Positions 41,701 through 53,700 of a DNA stretch of 64,000 nucleotides are shown here, in pieces (positions within the stretch are counted from its first letter, which is position 1; the number at the start of each line of letters is the position of its first letter). The notes below the pieces were generated by a model. The model saw only the letters and a list, made by a program, of their open reading frames with translations. It had not been told where the DNA came from and ran no database searches. The DNA is from Serilophus lunatus. Lineage: Eukaryota > Chordata > Aves > Passeriformes > Eurylaimidae. The stretch covers positions 1,150,204 through 1,214,203 of the forward strand of contig VXBA01001856.1 of NCBI GenBank assembly GCA_013399895.1, written 5' to 3'. The position numbers and the translations under genes were made by a program.

Positions 41701-42340
41701 TGACCATCTTGCTGGCTGGTAGAATAAGAACTAAGCATGTTCTTCCAGATCTACTGCTACATTGGGGCTGAACTATCACAACCAGCTTGGAAACATATAG
41801 TCTTTTTTTCTATGGGAAGGCTCTTTTGTGTTCTATATTCGTATTTCAAAACATTATACACGAGAGAAATGTCAAAACACAAACACTTTCTTTCAATACA
41901 ACTTTTTTTAAATTAAATTCCACATGCAATCCAAGCTTTGAAGTGTTGGGGGGAAAATTTCTGTCCAAGTAGCAGGAATGCATAAAAATCCCAGCTTGTG
42001 ACAAACCACACTGTGGGGAGCCTTCATTCCGGTGATCTGGGCAATCCTATAGCATAGCAGCCACAGGTAGGCTGCCTTCAACAACACAGGCAAGAAGGTA
42101 ATCTCCAAAGTTAAAGAACCTTGCCTATATTTTGCTCAGAGACTCATCAGAAACTATGCAACGAGGTCTCCTCATTAGATCTGACTTCCCTAAAAAGTAA
42201 CCCTGCATCTGTTCATTTGGAGAGTCCTATAGGTGACTATTCTCATCTCATTCTGAAATAAATATGCAACACTGGCACTGAGCAAAGCCATGCAGGGTTA
42301 AACCTGGCAGACAGCACTAGTTCAGCAGGCAGGAATACAC
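35768..42340. other. Non-coding DNA, no gene seen
   Basis: Mostly unique sequence. A minus-strand open frame at 37899-38147 (82 codons) contains donor-like sites but no recognised domain. A GC-richer patch at about 40560-40800 has three overlapping open frames. The plus-strand one at 40615-40863 contains a hydrophobic leader-like MSLLLSLCMALVLPTPAGG but no family I know. An AT-rich patch near 39690-39745 has repeated AATTA words. No transposon recognised before the CR1 copy. Confidence 0.5.
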
Positions 42341-42721
42341 ATGAGGAGCAGTTGAGGGAGCTGGGGGTGTTTAGCCTGTAGAAAAAGGAAGTTCAGGGGA
42401 GACTTTACTCCCTACAACAATCTGAAAGGAGGTTTAGCCAGGTGGGGTGCAGGCTCTGATCCCAAGTAACAAGTGAAAGGAAACGGACAGGGGAGACTTA
42501 GATTGATGTTAGGAAAAATTTCTTCACCAGTAAGGTTGCCAAGCATGGGATCAGGCTGCCCAGGGCAGTGGAGGAGTCACCATCCCTGGAGGTATTTTAA
42601 AGACCTCTAGATGTGTCACTCAGGGACATGGGTTAGTGGTGGACTTGGCACTACTGGGTTAACAGTTGGACTCGGTCATCTCAGAGATCTTTTCCAACTT
42701 AAATGTTTCCGTGATTCTAAG
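42341..42721 (+). mobile_element. CR1 LINE, 3' fragment
   Basis: This 381-base block matches, from memory, the end of chicken-repeat-1 LINEs. In order it has GAGGGAGCTGGGGGTGTTTAG, CTGAAAGGAGGTTTAGCCAGG, GATGTTAGGAAAAATTTCTTC, GGCTGCCCAGGGCAGTGGAG, GAGTCACCATCCCTGGAGGT and the terminal GATCTTTTCCAACTTAAATG followed by GTGATTCTAAG. It contains the last part of the second open reading frame and the 3' UTR, is 5'-truncated as most CR1 copies are, and ends at a single tail octamer rather than a tandem series. Substitutions and small indels show it is an old, inactive copy. Confidence 0.93.
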
Positions 42722-44591
42722 AAAAATGAGATACAGAGCGTGTGAAATAAATACAGGATACAGTGATGAACTCAGATCTAGTTTGGTACGTTAGGATCAA
42801 CCTGGGGACAGTAGAATCCTAAACTCTGCAATCATTTCATCAAAGTATTAATACATGGATTTCACTTTTTTTGTCAATTCTTTCTATAGTGTCACCATCA
42901 GCTTTTACTGAATTTCAAGTCTAAATGCAAAATGATTACATAATTGATACAGTTTCCTTTCACACAGATAGCTTCATATAAAGATCCTAGCTATTATCAG
43001 GCAGTATTTCTGGATATATCTATATGGAGAATATTCTCTCCACAAGCTTATGCTTATGCCAAAAGAACAGTCAGTATACAGGCATATTTTCACATATTTT
43101 TAAGAAACAGGTGAAAGGATTCACACAGGTTAGATAAACTAAACAGTTCAACAAAAACCACAAGTATCATTCTCCATTTCATTCTTTCTAAATTAATATT
43201 TGAAAGATGCTGAGCATCTGCATTTCTTATCAACAGCAGTGGAGCTATGAAGTGCACTCAAAAGACATTCATCACTTATACAATAAGGAGGATATTATTT
43301 GTAAGATGACCTGAAGAGGCCTTATCCTGCAAGATGCCAAGTGTTTCCTGTGGTTTGAAAGTGACTCTCGTGTAGCCGTGAGATCTGTCAACACTACAAT
43401 ACATACACCTTCCTTACCCTCCCTTCCCCCTCTGCGATGTCTGCTCGCCAGGACTTTCTTTAAGCCTGGAAAGAAAAGTCTTTGGGGCAAAAAGTGTTTC
43501 TTTTTATACATTTGGTTCATAAACTGATGCAATTGGACCTGACACTGACTGTGTTATACACAAATAAAGATCACCACTGCACATTTATATGGCTCCATCA
43601 GGACAGACTAATTAGAACCATTCATATTATGGCAGGGCTCCTTCTGTCTCACCTCAAGTGTCACTGAGGTGGCTCATACTAGATATATCATTTTATTTTT
43701 CACCATACCTGGGGGAGATAATAATGCATCTCATGTACTAGCTTTCATTTCTCATGTCTATTTATATTGTAAACTCCTATGACAGCTACTGCCTCTTACT
43801 TTTCACAACACCCAAGAGCAGTGGTTTGAACTACATGCTATTGTCATTAAAGGATCTACTCCATTTATTATCTCCAGATCAGAAAAATGCTCAAGATGGC
43901 TCAGTAAGACTAGATCTCTTACACACCTATGGCAGTATACTCCTACAGAATAAACAGCCTAACTAAAACCACAAAACATGTGCTAAAAAGACCAGGGGGA
44001 AGGAACGAGGATGACAATGCAGCAGCCAGTCAACCCGAAAGTCCCCTAAAGGAAACCATTGACACTGGTGGTGATAAATGCTAATCTGTTTCAAAGGTCC
44101 TGACAGAAGTTAAAAGAAGCCAACACATTTTTTTTATTTAAATTCTCAGATTGCTCATAAAACTTTGGGAAATTGGAAAGTTTCTTCTGTTGACTAGAAA
44201 CACATCCATCACCATGCACCAGAATTCGACAGGATTAAAACAACAGGTCTTGCACTGGCTTAACACATTATACAGTAACACTCCACTTAAATAGTGAAGT
44301 GTTGCAATACCCCAGGCAAAACACTAATCTATGCAGTGAAAGCCAGGCAAGAAGAAAAATGTGTCTTATCACATAGCAAATAAATTTCAAGTGTTTAGTA
44401 AACCTTTATAAACAACAAGGCTTGAATGCCATGACAAACGTGCAACAATGAATCAGCACAGAGGAAGAGCAGGTTGGAGGAGATGGCTTATCCTGTGCAA
44501 GGATACCAACTGCATGATGTTTCACTCTTCCAGGATTGATGGTCAGGATGCAAACAGTACACAAGGAAACAAATCTCCTCTGCTATTGCAG
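42722..44591. other. Non-coding DNA, no gene seen
   Basis: Unique AT-rich sequence after the CR1 tail. The short open frames at 43272-43532 (minus) and 43482-43667 and 43754-43966 (plus) have no recognised domains. Confidence 0.6.
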
Positions 44592-44660
44592 ACCCTAGGC
44601 CTGATGCAAAGAGGAGTAGAAGAAACTCAAGACCATGTTCTCCTGCTGAAACCTCCTGCT
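44592..44660 (+). other. Candidate exon, plus strand (weak)
   Basis: Seen: a strong acceptor CTCCTCTGCTATTGCAG, a 69-base segment open in phase 0 (TLGLMQRGVEETQDHVLLLK and three more residues), and the donor-like GCT|GTAAGTAGG. It sits inside a plus-strand open frame running 44448-44687. No family recognised. A second donor-like CAAG|GTGAGC lies at 44706-44713, after an in-frame stop. A lncRNA exon is as likely as a coding one. Confidence 0.15.
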
Positions 44661-47100
44661 GTAAGTAGGGAAGAGGAGGTAGAGTAGGTCAAAGCAAGGC
44701 AACACAAGGTGAGCTCATTGTATGGTCCAATGGAAGGGAGTAGAGGCTGTATCATTTGCATCAAGGCCTTCTGCTGAGCCACATTTAAATTTAGAAGACA
44801 TCATATTTCATGGCAAGGATGCAGTCAAACAAGCTTGCTAAAACACAACGGCCCCTTGCAACTACGGACATAATACAGATGGAAAAAATGGCACAGTTAG
44901 CTACTATATAACCCTAAACTCAGGGATTTAATTGCCCCAGTGATCAAAGAGGTAAAAATTACTCTTTACAAAACATGTTTCAGGTTCCATTGTGTGGATG
45001 CAGACAGCTCTTATCTGTGAAAATCTGTAACATGTCAATTACCAATGCCACAGAGAGCAGATTAGCTTCTCAGCTATACAGTCTGCCCCAAACCAGACCC
45101 TTGTTCCAATATACAAACCGACTGTCCCATTGCTAATGATATAGAAATGCTAAAAGGCAAGTTAACAATAAAGAGAATTTGACTACATACATTAATACAC
45201 TAGTGCAGAATGCACTGCTACCCACCCCCTCAGGCACATTGGCAACTGTATATATGAGATGCTTCTTTTTGCACAGTTGGAAGGTCTGAAAAAATACACT
45301 GGGACAAAAGATGTGATCTGTCTTACAAGATAATGTAGTTATTTGGACTTCTCAAATACAGCTCTTATTAAAATAGGTTTTCATAAAAACATACATAATG
45401 ACAATTCCTGGATGTATTTAAATAAAACACAACTACAAGCAAACTGTATACCAGGGATTCTGTGAAGAGCTTTTACCACCATTTATGGTATTAAGTGTTT
45501 CTTGATCTCACAGCTACAAAATCCATGAGAAAGAGAAAGACATATCTAGGTCCTGCTACTAAAATTATCTATCAGGATAAAGCACCTCTGATACCAGATT
45601 TCTGATTTGCCTTTAGCTAAGACATTCTTTCTAAGGAAAGAAAGCTAAGGAAACCTGACCTAAAGCTGCATGTGAAGCTGTGAGCCAGTATGCCTCATCT
45701 GTTTCCTTCAGACATTAACCAGGAAAAGGAGCAGCCACTCCAAGCCACATTTCCATAAGGTTTGACTCATTTGCTGCAATGCAAACTTTCATGCCTCTGC
45801 TTGAGGACCTCTGACCATGATAGCCAATCTCATTATTCTTTCATTTTCCAGAGCACTAATTAGGTTTTGCAACACAAAGTTCTTAGAAAATGCATTGCAA
45901 AGATCAGTAACTTCAAGATATCCTGCTTTTTAATTTTTGAACTTTACTCAACCGAGATATTCCAAGCTTTCTTTTGAAACCATTTCTCTAAGAAGGCATT
46001 CAAAATGTTATTCCTAAATTTTCAGTTCTTCCAAAAGTTTAACAAAATGCAGTAAGTCAATTCTCTTTCTTTAAATAGTATGAAATCAAAGGAGGACGAG
46101 CTTACTTCCTGATGCACAGAGTCCAAACCATGTAATTTATGCCCAGCATAATGCAAAAGACAGGAGATTAAAGTATATACAGTTCTGAATTACATATACA
46201 TATAGCCAGAAACTTCATGAATATTTACAACAAAGGATTACAAAAAATTATCAAATGTCCTGTTCTAAAAATTTAATCTAATGTGTGCAATGGTTATAGT
46301 TTGTGTCATAAATTGTTGCAATCAACTTAATTAAATATACAATATTACTTGAATGAAATGGTTTATGCTAATTCTAAAATTAAATACACTGCAGCTGTAA
46401 GCGCACTGGTTACATTTGAGACCATACTCCCATTTTCAGCACAGAACAGTAAATGCAGGAAAGCATTTTCTGCTGTTTTCTAGCCCTGGGAATGCCAATG
46501 CCTACACTTCACTTAAGCACAGGCAGTCTCATTTCAGCCACTGGGAATACTCATGTTTAAATTTATGCAGATTCTTGACTTAGCTGTTCACATGTAATAG
46601 TCAGAACATAAATCACATTAAAAAAATTCCTGATAAATTTTTTACTTCTGCCAAATCTGGCAATGGTTGCAGCCTGCTGGTCACAACCTTGAACTTAACC
46701 CACGCTATGTACCATTACTTTTAGGTCCAAGACTTGTTTCAGATGCACAGAATTATTCCAATGTGCTGCATGGAAAAAAGGCGATGTCTTTCCTCCAAAC
46801 ATTATTTAAGCCCTGTAGTAGCACATTCTTAAAGCTTATTACATGAACCCATTCTGTTAACAAATACAAGTAGTAAAACAAAATAGAGGTAACAGCAACT
46901 AGCCAAGGAATCAAAGAAGTGTTTAAAATTGGCAAAGATGAAACTTAACAAACCACTCAATTGGGAACACCCTGGCACTTATGACTGAAAGGACACCTCA
47001 TCTGTGTTACAGCTACCAAAGCATTTATTGACAGCAGATATGCAACATGTGTAAGGAGAGACTTGCTCAAACCCTGATCCACTGCCATGCAATATGTGAA

Positions 47101-47134
47101 GAAAAAAACAAAACAAAAACAAAAACAAAAAAAA
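47101..47134. repeat. A-rich AAAAAC repeat
   Basis: Imperfect AAAAC/AAAAAC units ending in an A run. No retroposed gene or SINE precedes it, so I read it as a simple repeat rather than a poly-A tail. Confidence 0.8.
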
Positions 47135-48352
47135 CCACACCTGACCCTTTAAGGAGCACCTAAAAGCCCCTTGTTCTGGAGAACAAACTGTCTGAAGAAC
47201 ATAGAACTGTAACACTCCCCAGAAAAAACTGTGAGCAGCAGTTAAAAACAAAAATAAAATGAAAGATATTCTTCCATCAATTCTGGATGGCCAGGGAAGC
47301 ACCCCTGTTAAAACATCTGGGCATCCTATACCTCTCAAGGTAAATTGTATGAAACAAATCACCAAATGCACATGAATCAAATTCATCTTTTACTTTCTTA
47401 CCGCAAAAGATTGCTAAATTGTTTTTAAATAAAGTAACCCTTCTATGCATAGTTACACAGGTAAGACTTTGAGTTGGAATATATTGTCAATCAATAAGAA
47501 CTAAGCTAATCATTGTAATTAAGTCCCTATTTAAACAATTATTTTGGTATTAACACTGTTTTCCACAGCCTTAGTTTTAATGCTATTAATCCACTGTAAA
47601 GTTCCTCTTATTAAGCAAGAACAAAACTTCTGTTGAGAAACTTCTTAATCACAGAGTAAACACTTTGGTTCTAATGCTGTTGTTTAAGTTCTTAACAAGA
47701 AAATCTGTTTCATTTACTTTGGATAACAAGGAGACTTTTGACACTGTTGCATTGCACCACACCAAGTATTTTGCTTTGCAGAACACAGAGAATTCAATTT
47801 CGTTACAGCCAACTACACTTGAATAATCCCAAGCAAACATGTCATTCTGTACAAATGTAAATAATGAAAGAATGGTCACAATTTTGCTTTTCTCCATAGA
47901 AAAGACTGCATGGCTCTGCTGTAGCCACAGCAGTGCATCAGTCACTGCTGAAAATGCAAGACCAGGTTTGCCCCTCAGTGAGCCACCACGCTGCCTGAGG
48001 AGAAATACCTGAGGTCTCTTTAAAATCGGCGTGGATCTTTCTTGCTTTCCTGTCAATGTAATTTCAAAATTTAAGACCAAGCAGAAGGCAGCAATCAGAA
48101 AGCATTTTGCTGTCTGACTTGCTGACTCTTACTTTCCAACCCAGCCTTGCTTTAAAAGAGTGTATTCCTTAAATAATCATCAGTTCTGTCTGCAGTTATG
48201 TTTTTATTATAAGATTAGCACAAAAAGCTTTTCTACATTGAATTTTACCTTCACTGAATTAAAACTAATCAGCCACACTCTAAACAGCATCCAAAATTCA
48301 AAGGTTAGAAGATTTAAATGCTGTATGTAGACCCTGTTGAATTCTTTTGGTT

Positions 48353-48371
48353 AACTAACTCCTAGTTAGTT
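48353..48371. repeat. Perfect 8-bp inverted repeat
   Basis: AACTAACT and AGTTAGTT are separated by CCT. This is a small hairpin-forming palindrome in AT-rich DNA. It is too short to imply a function and has no T run typical of a terminator, which would in any case be irrelevant in a vertebrate Pol II context. Confidence 0.8.
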
Positions 48372-49085
48372 GTACATGCTTTGGACAATTTTAGCCACGT
48401 TATCTTCAGTAAGTTTTCCCATTTCCAATGTGCAGTAACAAGTAATATTCAAAAGACTAAACTGTTTATGCCTCCCTAAGGTATGACCTTAAAATATAAC
48501 AACTACTTAGTTATATTGCATTTGGTTGCAGCTTCTGATTTCTGTCTCATGGCTTCTATTACATAGTCAAAAACTAAAAGGCAACAATATTTTTAATTTC
48601 GCACATATGCACAATTATTTACATCTCCAAGATTTTGCATTAAGTGTGAAATACCATTCAGAAAGAATTAGAACATAATTTTCTAGTGGGAGTGCAATAT
48701 GTGCAAGGGTAACAAAAAGCAGAAAGAACATTGGTTTTATTACACCTGCCGTTAACATTCAGGTGTAGTCACAAACTACTTAATTGTGTGTTGTGAGTAA
48801 ACTAGTCCCTGAGGGGTCTTGTTACACTTGGGTTTACAAAGGGCTCAAAGAATTTTAGACATTAGGCAAAAGTGAGCTTGACAGACAGCCATCACTTCAA
48901 TAAAATCCAGGATGGAAAAAGAAGAGACATTCCTTCTTTGGGAATGTTATGCTTGCATGTATGGACTACATTCCTAAGACTTGGGGGAAAATAAATGAAC
49001 TATTAACTATGGTAACCCAGTGCTAGTTGAAAATGAGGTTACTTTAATCTAAAAAGTAGTTTGCAGTACTTTTGGTTATAATTAC

Positions 49086-49211
49086 AGAATAGAATAGAAT
49101 AGAATAGAATAGAATAGAATAGAATAGAATAGAATAGAATAGAATAGAATAGAATAGAATAGAATAGAATAGAATAGAATAGAATAGAATAGAATAGAAT
49201 AGAATAGAATA
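49086..49211. repeat. (AGAAT)25 microsatellite
   Basis: Twenty-five uninterrupted, identical AGAAT units (49086-49210), then AG. On the minus strand the unit is ATTCT, the same word as in the CR1 tail octamer ATTCTATG. A CR1 tail abuts its right edge, so the array most likely grew from that tail. It is also read as a repetitive tyrosine-serine-isoleucine-leucine-phenylalanine frame on the minus strand, which is an artefact. Confidence 0.99.
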
Positions 49212-49257
49212 GGATTCATTTGGAAGGGACCTAAAATGATCATCTAGGCCAACTGCA
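49212..49257 (-). mobile_element. CR1 LINE tail fragment
   Basis: On the minus strand this reads TTGGCCTAGATGATCATTTT then AGGTCCCTTCCAAATGAATCC and runs into ATTCT repeats. It corresponds to the last ~45 bases of CR1 3' UTRs (a TTGGACTAGATGATCTTTAA-like motif followed by GGTCCCTTCCAA). Sequence further to the right no longer matches what I remember, so the copy appears extremely 5'-truncated. Confidence 0.8.
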
Positions 49258-50169
49258 ATATGCCAGTTTTTCCAGCACAGCTGGAAACTGAAGGTACTTG
49301 GTAGATGATGCATCAGTTATTAAGCTTTGCACACCACAAAAGAAACAGCACAGCTTTCCTTTAATAAAAATTCTTTTTCATCATGGTGAGTAATTTTAGG
49401 CTTCATCAACTTGCAGCCTCACTTTCAACATACCTAAATGCAATTTCACTTTCAAAAGGCAGCACAATATGATGAACCTCCACAAAATAAAAGGCATTTG
49501 AAACAGAAATCTCCTGTTGAGTTAGGATCATTACTATTGCAATAAGGGAATGATCCTTGCTGGGAGGAAACACAGCAGGGCTTCAAGTTCTCACAATGCA
49601 CAGGAGCCTCCAGAATAGCAACCTACAGGCTTTGGACTGTTCTGTTGTATTGACAGTATTTAATTAATAAAGCCTTATCACCTCTAATGAAAAGTGTTAA
49701 TAAGCAGTAGGAAGGGAAGGAGAGAAAACTTTGAGGAAATGGTATCATTCAGGTGTTACTGAGTGGGAAAGCAATCGCTTGTGTGGCATATGAAGTCATG
49801 GGGGGATAACACAACAGTAAAACTGTTACTCCTATATTCAGATGTCTACAGAGCTACTAAATCCCAAATCTGTAAATCCCAAAATAGAAAGAGTCTCGGA
49901 TCTGCTGAATTTTGCTTTGCCATTGTAAGGAATTACATCAGTGTGACTCACAGTGCTCAAGCCTAAGAGGCATCAAGACAGCTCAGAAAGGAAGAGAGAA
50001 GGGGGAAAGTGCAGTCCTTCAACAATCCTCCTGCTCCACATCACAGAAATCATTTACATGTTTATGTTTCTGTGCTTTCATTGAATGAAGAGGATATGCT
50101 ATATTTAGCTCCAATCTTTTTTTGTGATACATTTTAAAGCCTTGGTGGCAAGCTGTATGGAAAAGCAGA

Positions 50170-50196
50170 GCAATTAGGAGTTAAAAATCTAATTGC
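50170..50196. promoter_or_regulatory. Inverted pair of homeodomain-type sites
   Basis: GCAATTAG (50170-50177) and its exact reverse complement CTAATTGC (50189-50196) are separated by 11 bases. CAATTA/TAATTG is the core word of Antennapedia-, NK- and LIM-type homeodomains. The pair could be a dimer or paired site within an enhancer. It could also be a coincidental palindrome in AT-rich sequence. Confidence 0.25.
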
Positions 50197-50707
50197 AAAG
50201 AGTCTGTGAAAATACACAATCCTGAAATTGCATGTTATGGATAAATACATCTTGTTTAGAAAACCCTGTTGGCTCATGTTAACTTTGTGAACTGTTCCCA
50301 TATAGTATTAATCTTGCTGCTTAATCCCATGCTTCAAAACAATCTTGAAAACATAACAGTTCATTTTCTAGATGCTGCGTTTTTCATACTATATGGAACC
50401 AGTTACCAAAGTTATCTCAGAAAAAAGGTTCTCCCAATGTACATATATTAACATGATCCAACTTTTCTTATACTGTTTTTATCCTAATAACACTAGTGTA
50501 ATTCCACCTCTGGCAACCTCCTTATGAAGCATGTTTTTCCTTTTAGTCTTCTGTTGTGCCATTTAGACTTCCCGGAGTCAATGTAAAAACCCTACAATTA
50601 ATTACAGAGGAAAAAGTTGCAACGTAAACACAGGTTATTCCTTAGGAGAAGGCAGCAGCAGTGTTAAATTAAAAAAATAAGATCCAGTGACCACAGCTGT
50701 ACCTATT

Positions 50708-50755
50708 ACACATCACTAAATGTGTACAAGGCACACATCACTAAAATTGTGTACA
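50708..50755. repeat. Two-copy tandem repeat, 25-bp unit
   Basis: ACACATCACTAAATGTGTACA recurs after 25 bases with a three-base difference (ACACATCACTAAA then ATTGTGTACA). Local duplication without recognised function. Confidence 0.85.
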
Positions 50756-53700
50756 TTGCATATGAACTCATATGGTGCTGAGCCATATGAAGACCAGCAC
50801 CAACTCACATCAATGTGGGAGATAAAATAGCTTAAACATCCCTCTGTATCACAGCTGTAAATAACCTCAGATGTAGCTTTCATTAACAAACTGACTAGCT
50901 GGAAGAAATAACAAGTAAAATCAAATTTGAAAAGATAACGGATAAAGTTCAAATACTGTGTTTGCTTTTTTTCCCCACCATTCCCCAGTAAGGTAAATGT
51001 AGGTACCACAGAAACCAATAGACTCAGCTAACCCTGACAAAATGATACTTGGGAGGCTGTGGGTGGGACAATGATGGGAGGCTGGAAAGGAGCGTTATCT
51101 TTCCTCTCCCAGATTTTCATCAGTTTTTCCATCCCAAGTCAAAACCAAGAAGTAGGACAGTTATATTTCTTTATGATCAGATAACCACAAACTAAAACTC
51201 TTTTGGTATAACAGATATTCCATTAAATATGAGGTTTTGTTGTTTTGCTGAGATCATGAATAAATTTTCAACTTCTTGAAACCCTTACCACCAAAATACC
51301 TTCTTCACACAAGCCTGGCTCTTTTTAACAGAAAACAAAATCACCTGCTTGAAAACAAGTTGCAGTTACAAGGACCCAGATGGACTGCCTTCCTGCTGCT
51401 GAACTCCACCTGGTATCTGGTTATGAGAGCAGTTTCTGAGTGTGCCTCTCTAAAAGATCTCATTAGTTATCATATAGGAATTTTCTTCCAAATCTGTAAA
51501 ACCACTGTAAAAAGTACAGTGATAAAATAACTGTAAAAAGCATGGGGAAGGGGAATGCCTATTCTCTGCTAAAACAATCCCAGAGAGGAGAAAGCAAGGT
51601 ATAAAATTTTCAACTCCCCTTTTCACATGAATCTGCTTTTAAGTGCTATTTCCTAATCTCCTGTTCTCATTTTATTCAATTGTTCTGGAGTCAGAGCAGA
51701 AATAGCTAATGTCTCCATTTTTTTAACCTTTGAGATATTTTGTAACTGCATTAATTTCTCACTCCACCTCTTCACATCTCAAAGTCACTGTAGAAAGCTG
51801 ACAAGAGAAACAATATACAAAAAATCAGGAACATTTTAATTCCCTATTGTTCCAACGAAGCTTAAATCCTTCAGACACGAGTACCAAGTTTCTCAAACCA
51901 TACAGCTCTCCTGGCTATGTTTTTTTGTTATTCCTAGATCTGTTGTCTACTGAGATACTTTATTTGAATGCTGAAAAGTAGTTAAAAGGCACAAACACCC
52001 AAAAATTAATGTACTGTCAGAGGAACAAGAAGTAAATTGAAAAACTAGAGCTGCCCAGTTGCCCAGCATATCACTTTCCTTTAGAACTACTTACAGGACT
52101 TTACAGGAGTTTCACCTCATTATTTACAGGAATGAATGAACTATTACACAGGATGAAGCCAAAGGTCTGTCCAATTAAGAATATTTTCTGTAGCAGTTTC
52201 ATATTTTATTTAACTTTCCGAACTATCTCCTTTCTTGTAAACACAGAAAACTCATAGGGATTTACAGAAATTATCATTCAGCGGGTTAAAAAAAAAATCA
52301 AACTAAACCAAAAGGAAGGCCCTTTCCACACAAACAAAATCATTAAGTTGTGAAACTCTATGCTGCAAAGGCCAAAAGTATAAATGGCTTTATGGAAAAA
52401 ATTCAGGGGAAATAAGTTCATTGCTGACTATTGAACAGGATGACCAACAGTGCAGCTTGGAAAGCCTCTGGCCGGCCAACTGCAGGAAGTTCAGGGGATT
52501 CACCAGGGAAAGCACTGCCCTGTGTTTACCCCTTTCTAACACTATCTGTGCTGGCCAGGAACATGCTGGGCTTGTTGGATCCAGTATAGCTCTTCCTACG
52601 ACTGAAAACAGCAACAAGGAGTCTGTGCCTCAAAAGACCTACAACTGATTTCATTTTATTTAGTGCTGAGCCATGAATTTTCCCTCACCAAGTTCTTAAT
52701 ATATATCATTAGCCTGTGTGGTGAGGTGTAAGAAACAAAGAGGTTAAAAAAGACTACCTGTTCTTTTACAAGGCTCTGCATTCGACCCGTTTAAATACAA
52801 AAACCACCTAATGGATATAGATTCAAAAGTATTTCTATGGGTGGAGCATCTTCCTAATTCTGGGCAGCGCAACACAATTCACATCCTGAAACACAGAAAA
52901 GAATTTTCCCTACATCTATTTAAGTTGACTTTATCAAACTTGTATGAACACCTCCCAAACTAATGGACAATGAGCTTCTTTACTCCCCCACCATAACATT
53001 CCCTTCTGTATTGTGCAGCCCAGTGCTGGAGCCAGCACTTCCCAGTCCCTCAATCTGTTTGCAACACTCTTCCTCACACAGCCCAGGATCCTGTGAACAC
53101 ACTCTTCCTAGTACAGCCTCACCTTCCTCATTTCACAGACAGAATTTAAAATTCAGAAAACCTGATTCTGAACTAAAAAAGACAGTGGTCTTGGGTGCCT
53201 GTCTCAACATCTGATAACTGCAGTTTATAGGGCCATCCCACCTACTAGCAAGTACTGCTGAGGCTGTGCAGCTGCAAAGCAATGTGGCTACTATAGGAGG
53301 AAGGGAGCAGCAAACTGTTTCTCAGGCAAAAAGCTTACAGCAGGTCTCATGAGATATTTAAAACTCCAGATGACCTATTAAGGTAAAAAATCAAATGCTA
53401 TCAACAACTTTTAACATACCCAGAAGAGAGACTATTCAACACAGAAAGACAAAATTACTCCTGTATGATATTTTACTCCTCCCATAAACTATTTATAATG
53501 TAGCTTTATATACCACACAATATCAAAACACACCAATCCTTTCACAAAAGCAATTAAATAAATAAAATATAAACCAACTCAGTACTCTCTAGGCACTCAC
53601 ACCAGAAGACTCAGATTCTCCATCATGATCCTTTACCCAAGCACGTTCACACAGCCACAAACACACTCCACTTCCTTGCTTATTGACACCCTCTCTTGGA

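Larger units (their letters stand above)
44661..49085. other. Non-coding AT-rich DNA, no gene seen
   Basis: Unique sequence. The minus strand has two of the longest open frames in the window, 46979-47386 (135 codons) and 47649-48080 (143 codons). The first runs through an A-rich tract and is phenylalanine-rich for that reason; the second has no recognised domain. Their lengths are near the chance maximum for a window of this size. An A-rich AAAAAC repeat lies at 47101-47134. Confidence 0.55.

Noticed and set aside
47101..47134. Possible poly-A tail of a retroposed gene
   Set aside because: No open frame, no target-site duplication and no known gene sequence precedes it.
46979..47386. 135-codon minus-strand frame with a hydrophobic phenylalanine-rich stretch
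   Set aside because: The hydrophobic run is a translation of the AAAAAC repeat at 47101-47134, not a membrane segment.
47649..48080. 143-codon minus-strand open frame
   Set aside because: About one frame of this length is expected by chance at this composition. No domain, no clear splice pair and no start context that stands out.
49044..49313. Repetitive tyrosine/serine/isoleucine/leucine/phenylalanine protein on the minus strand
   Set aside because: Direct translation of the (AGAAT)25 microsatellite.
50708..50755. Direct repeats considered as a CRISPR-like array
   Set aside because: Only two adjacent copies with no spacers, in a vertebrate genome; a simple tandem duplication.
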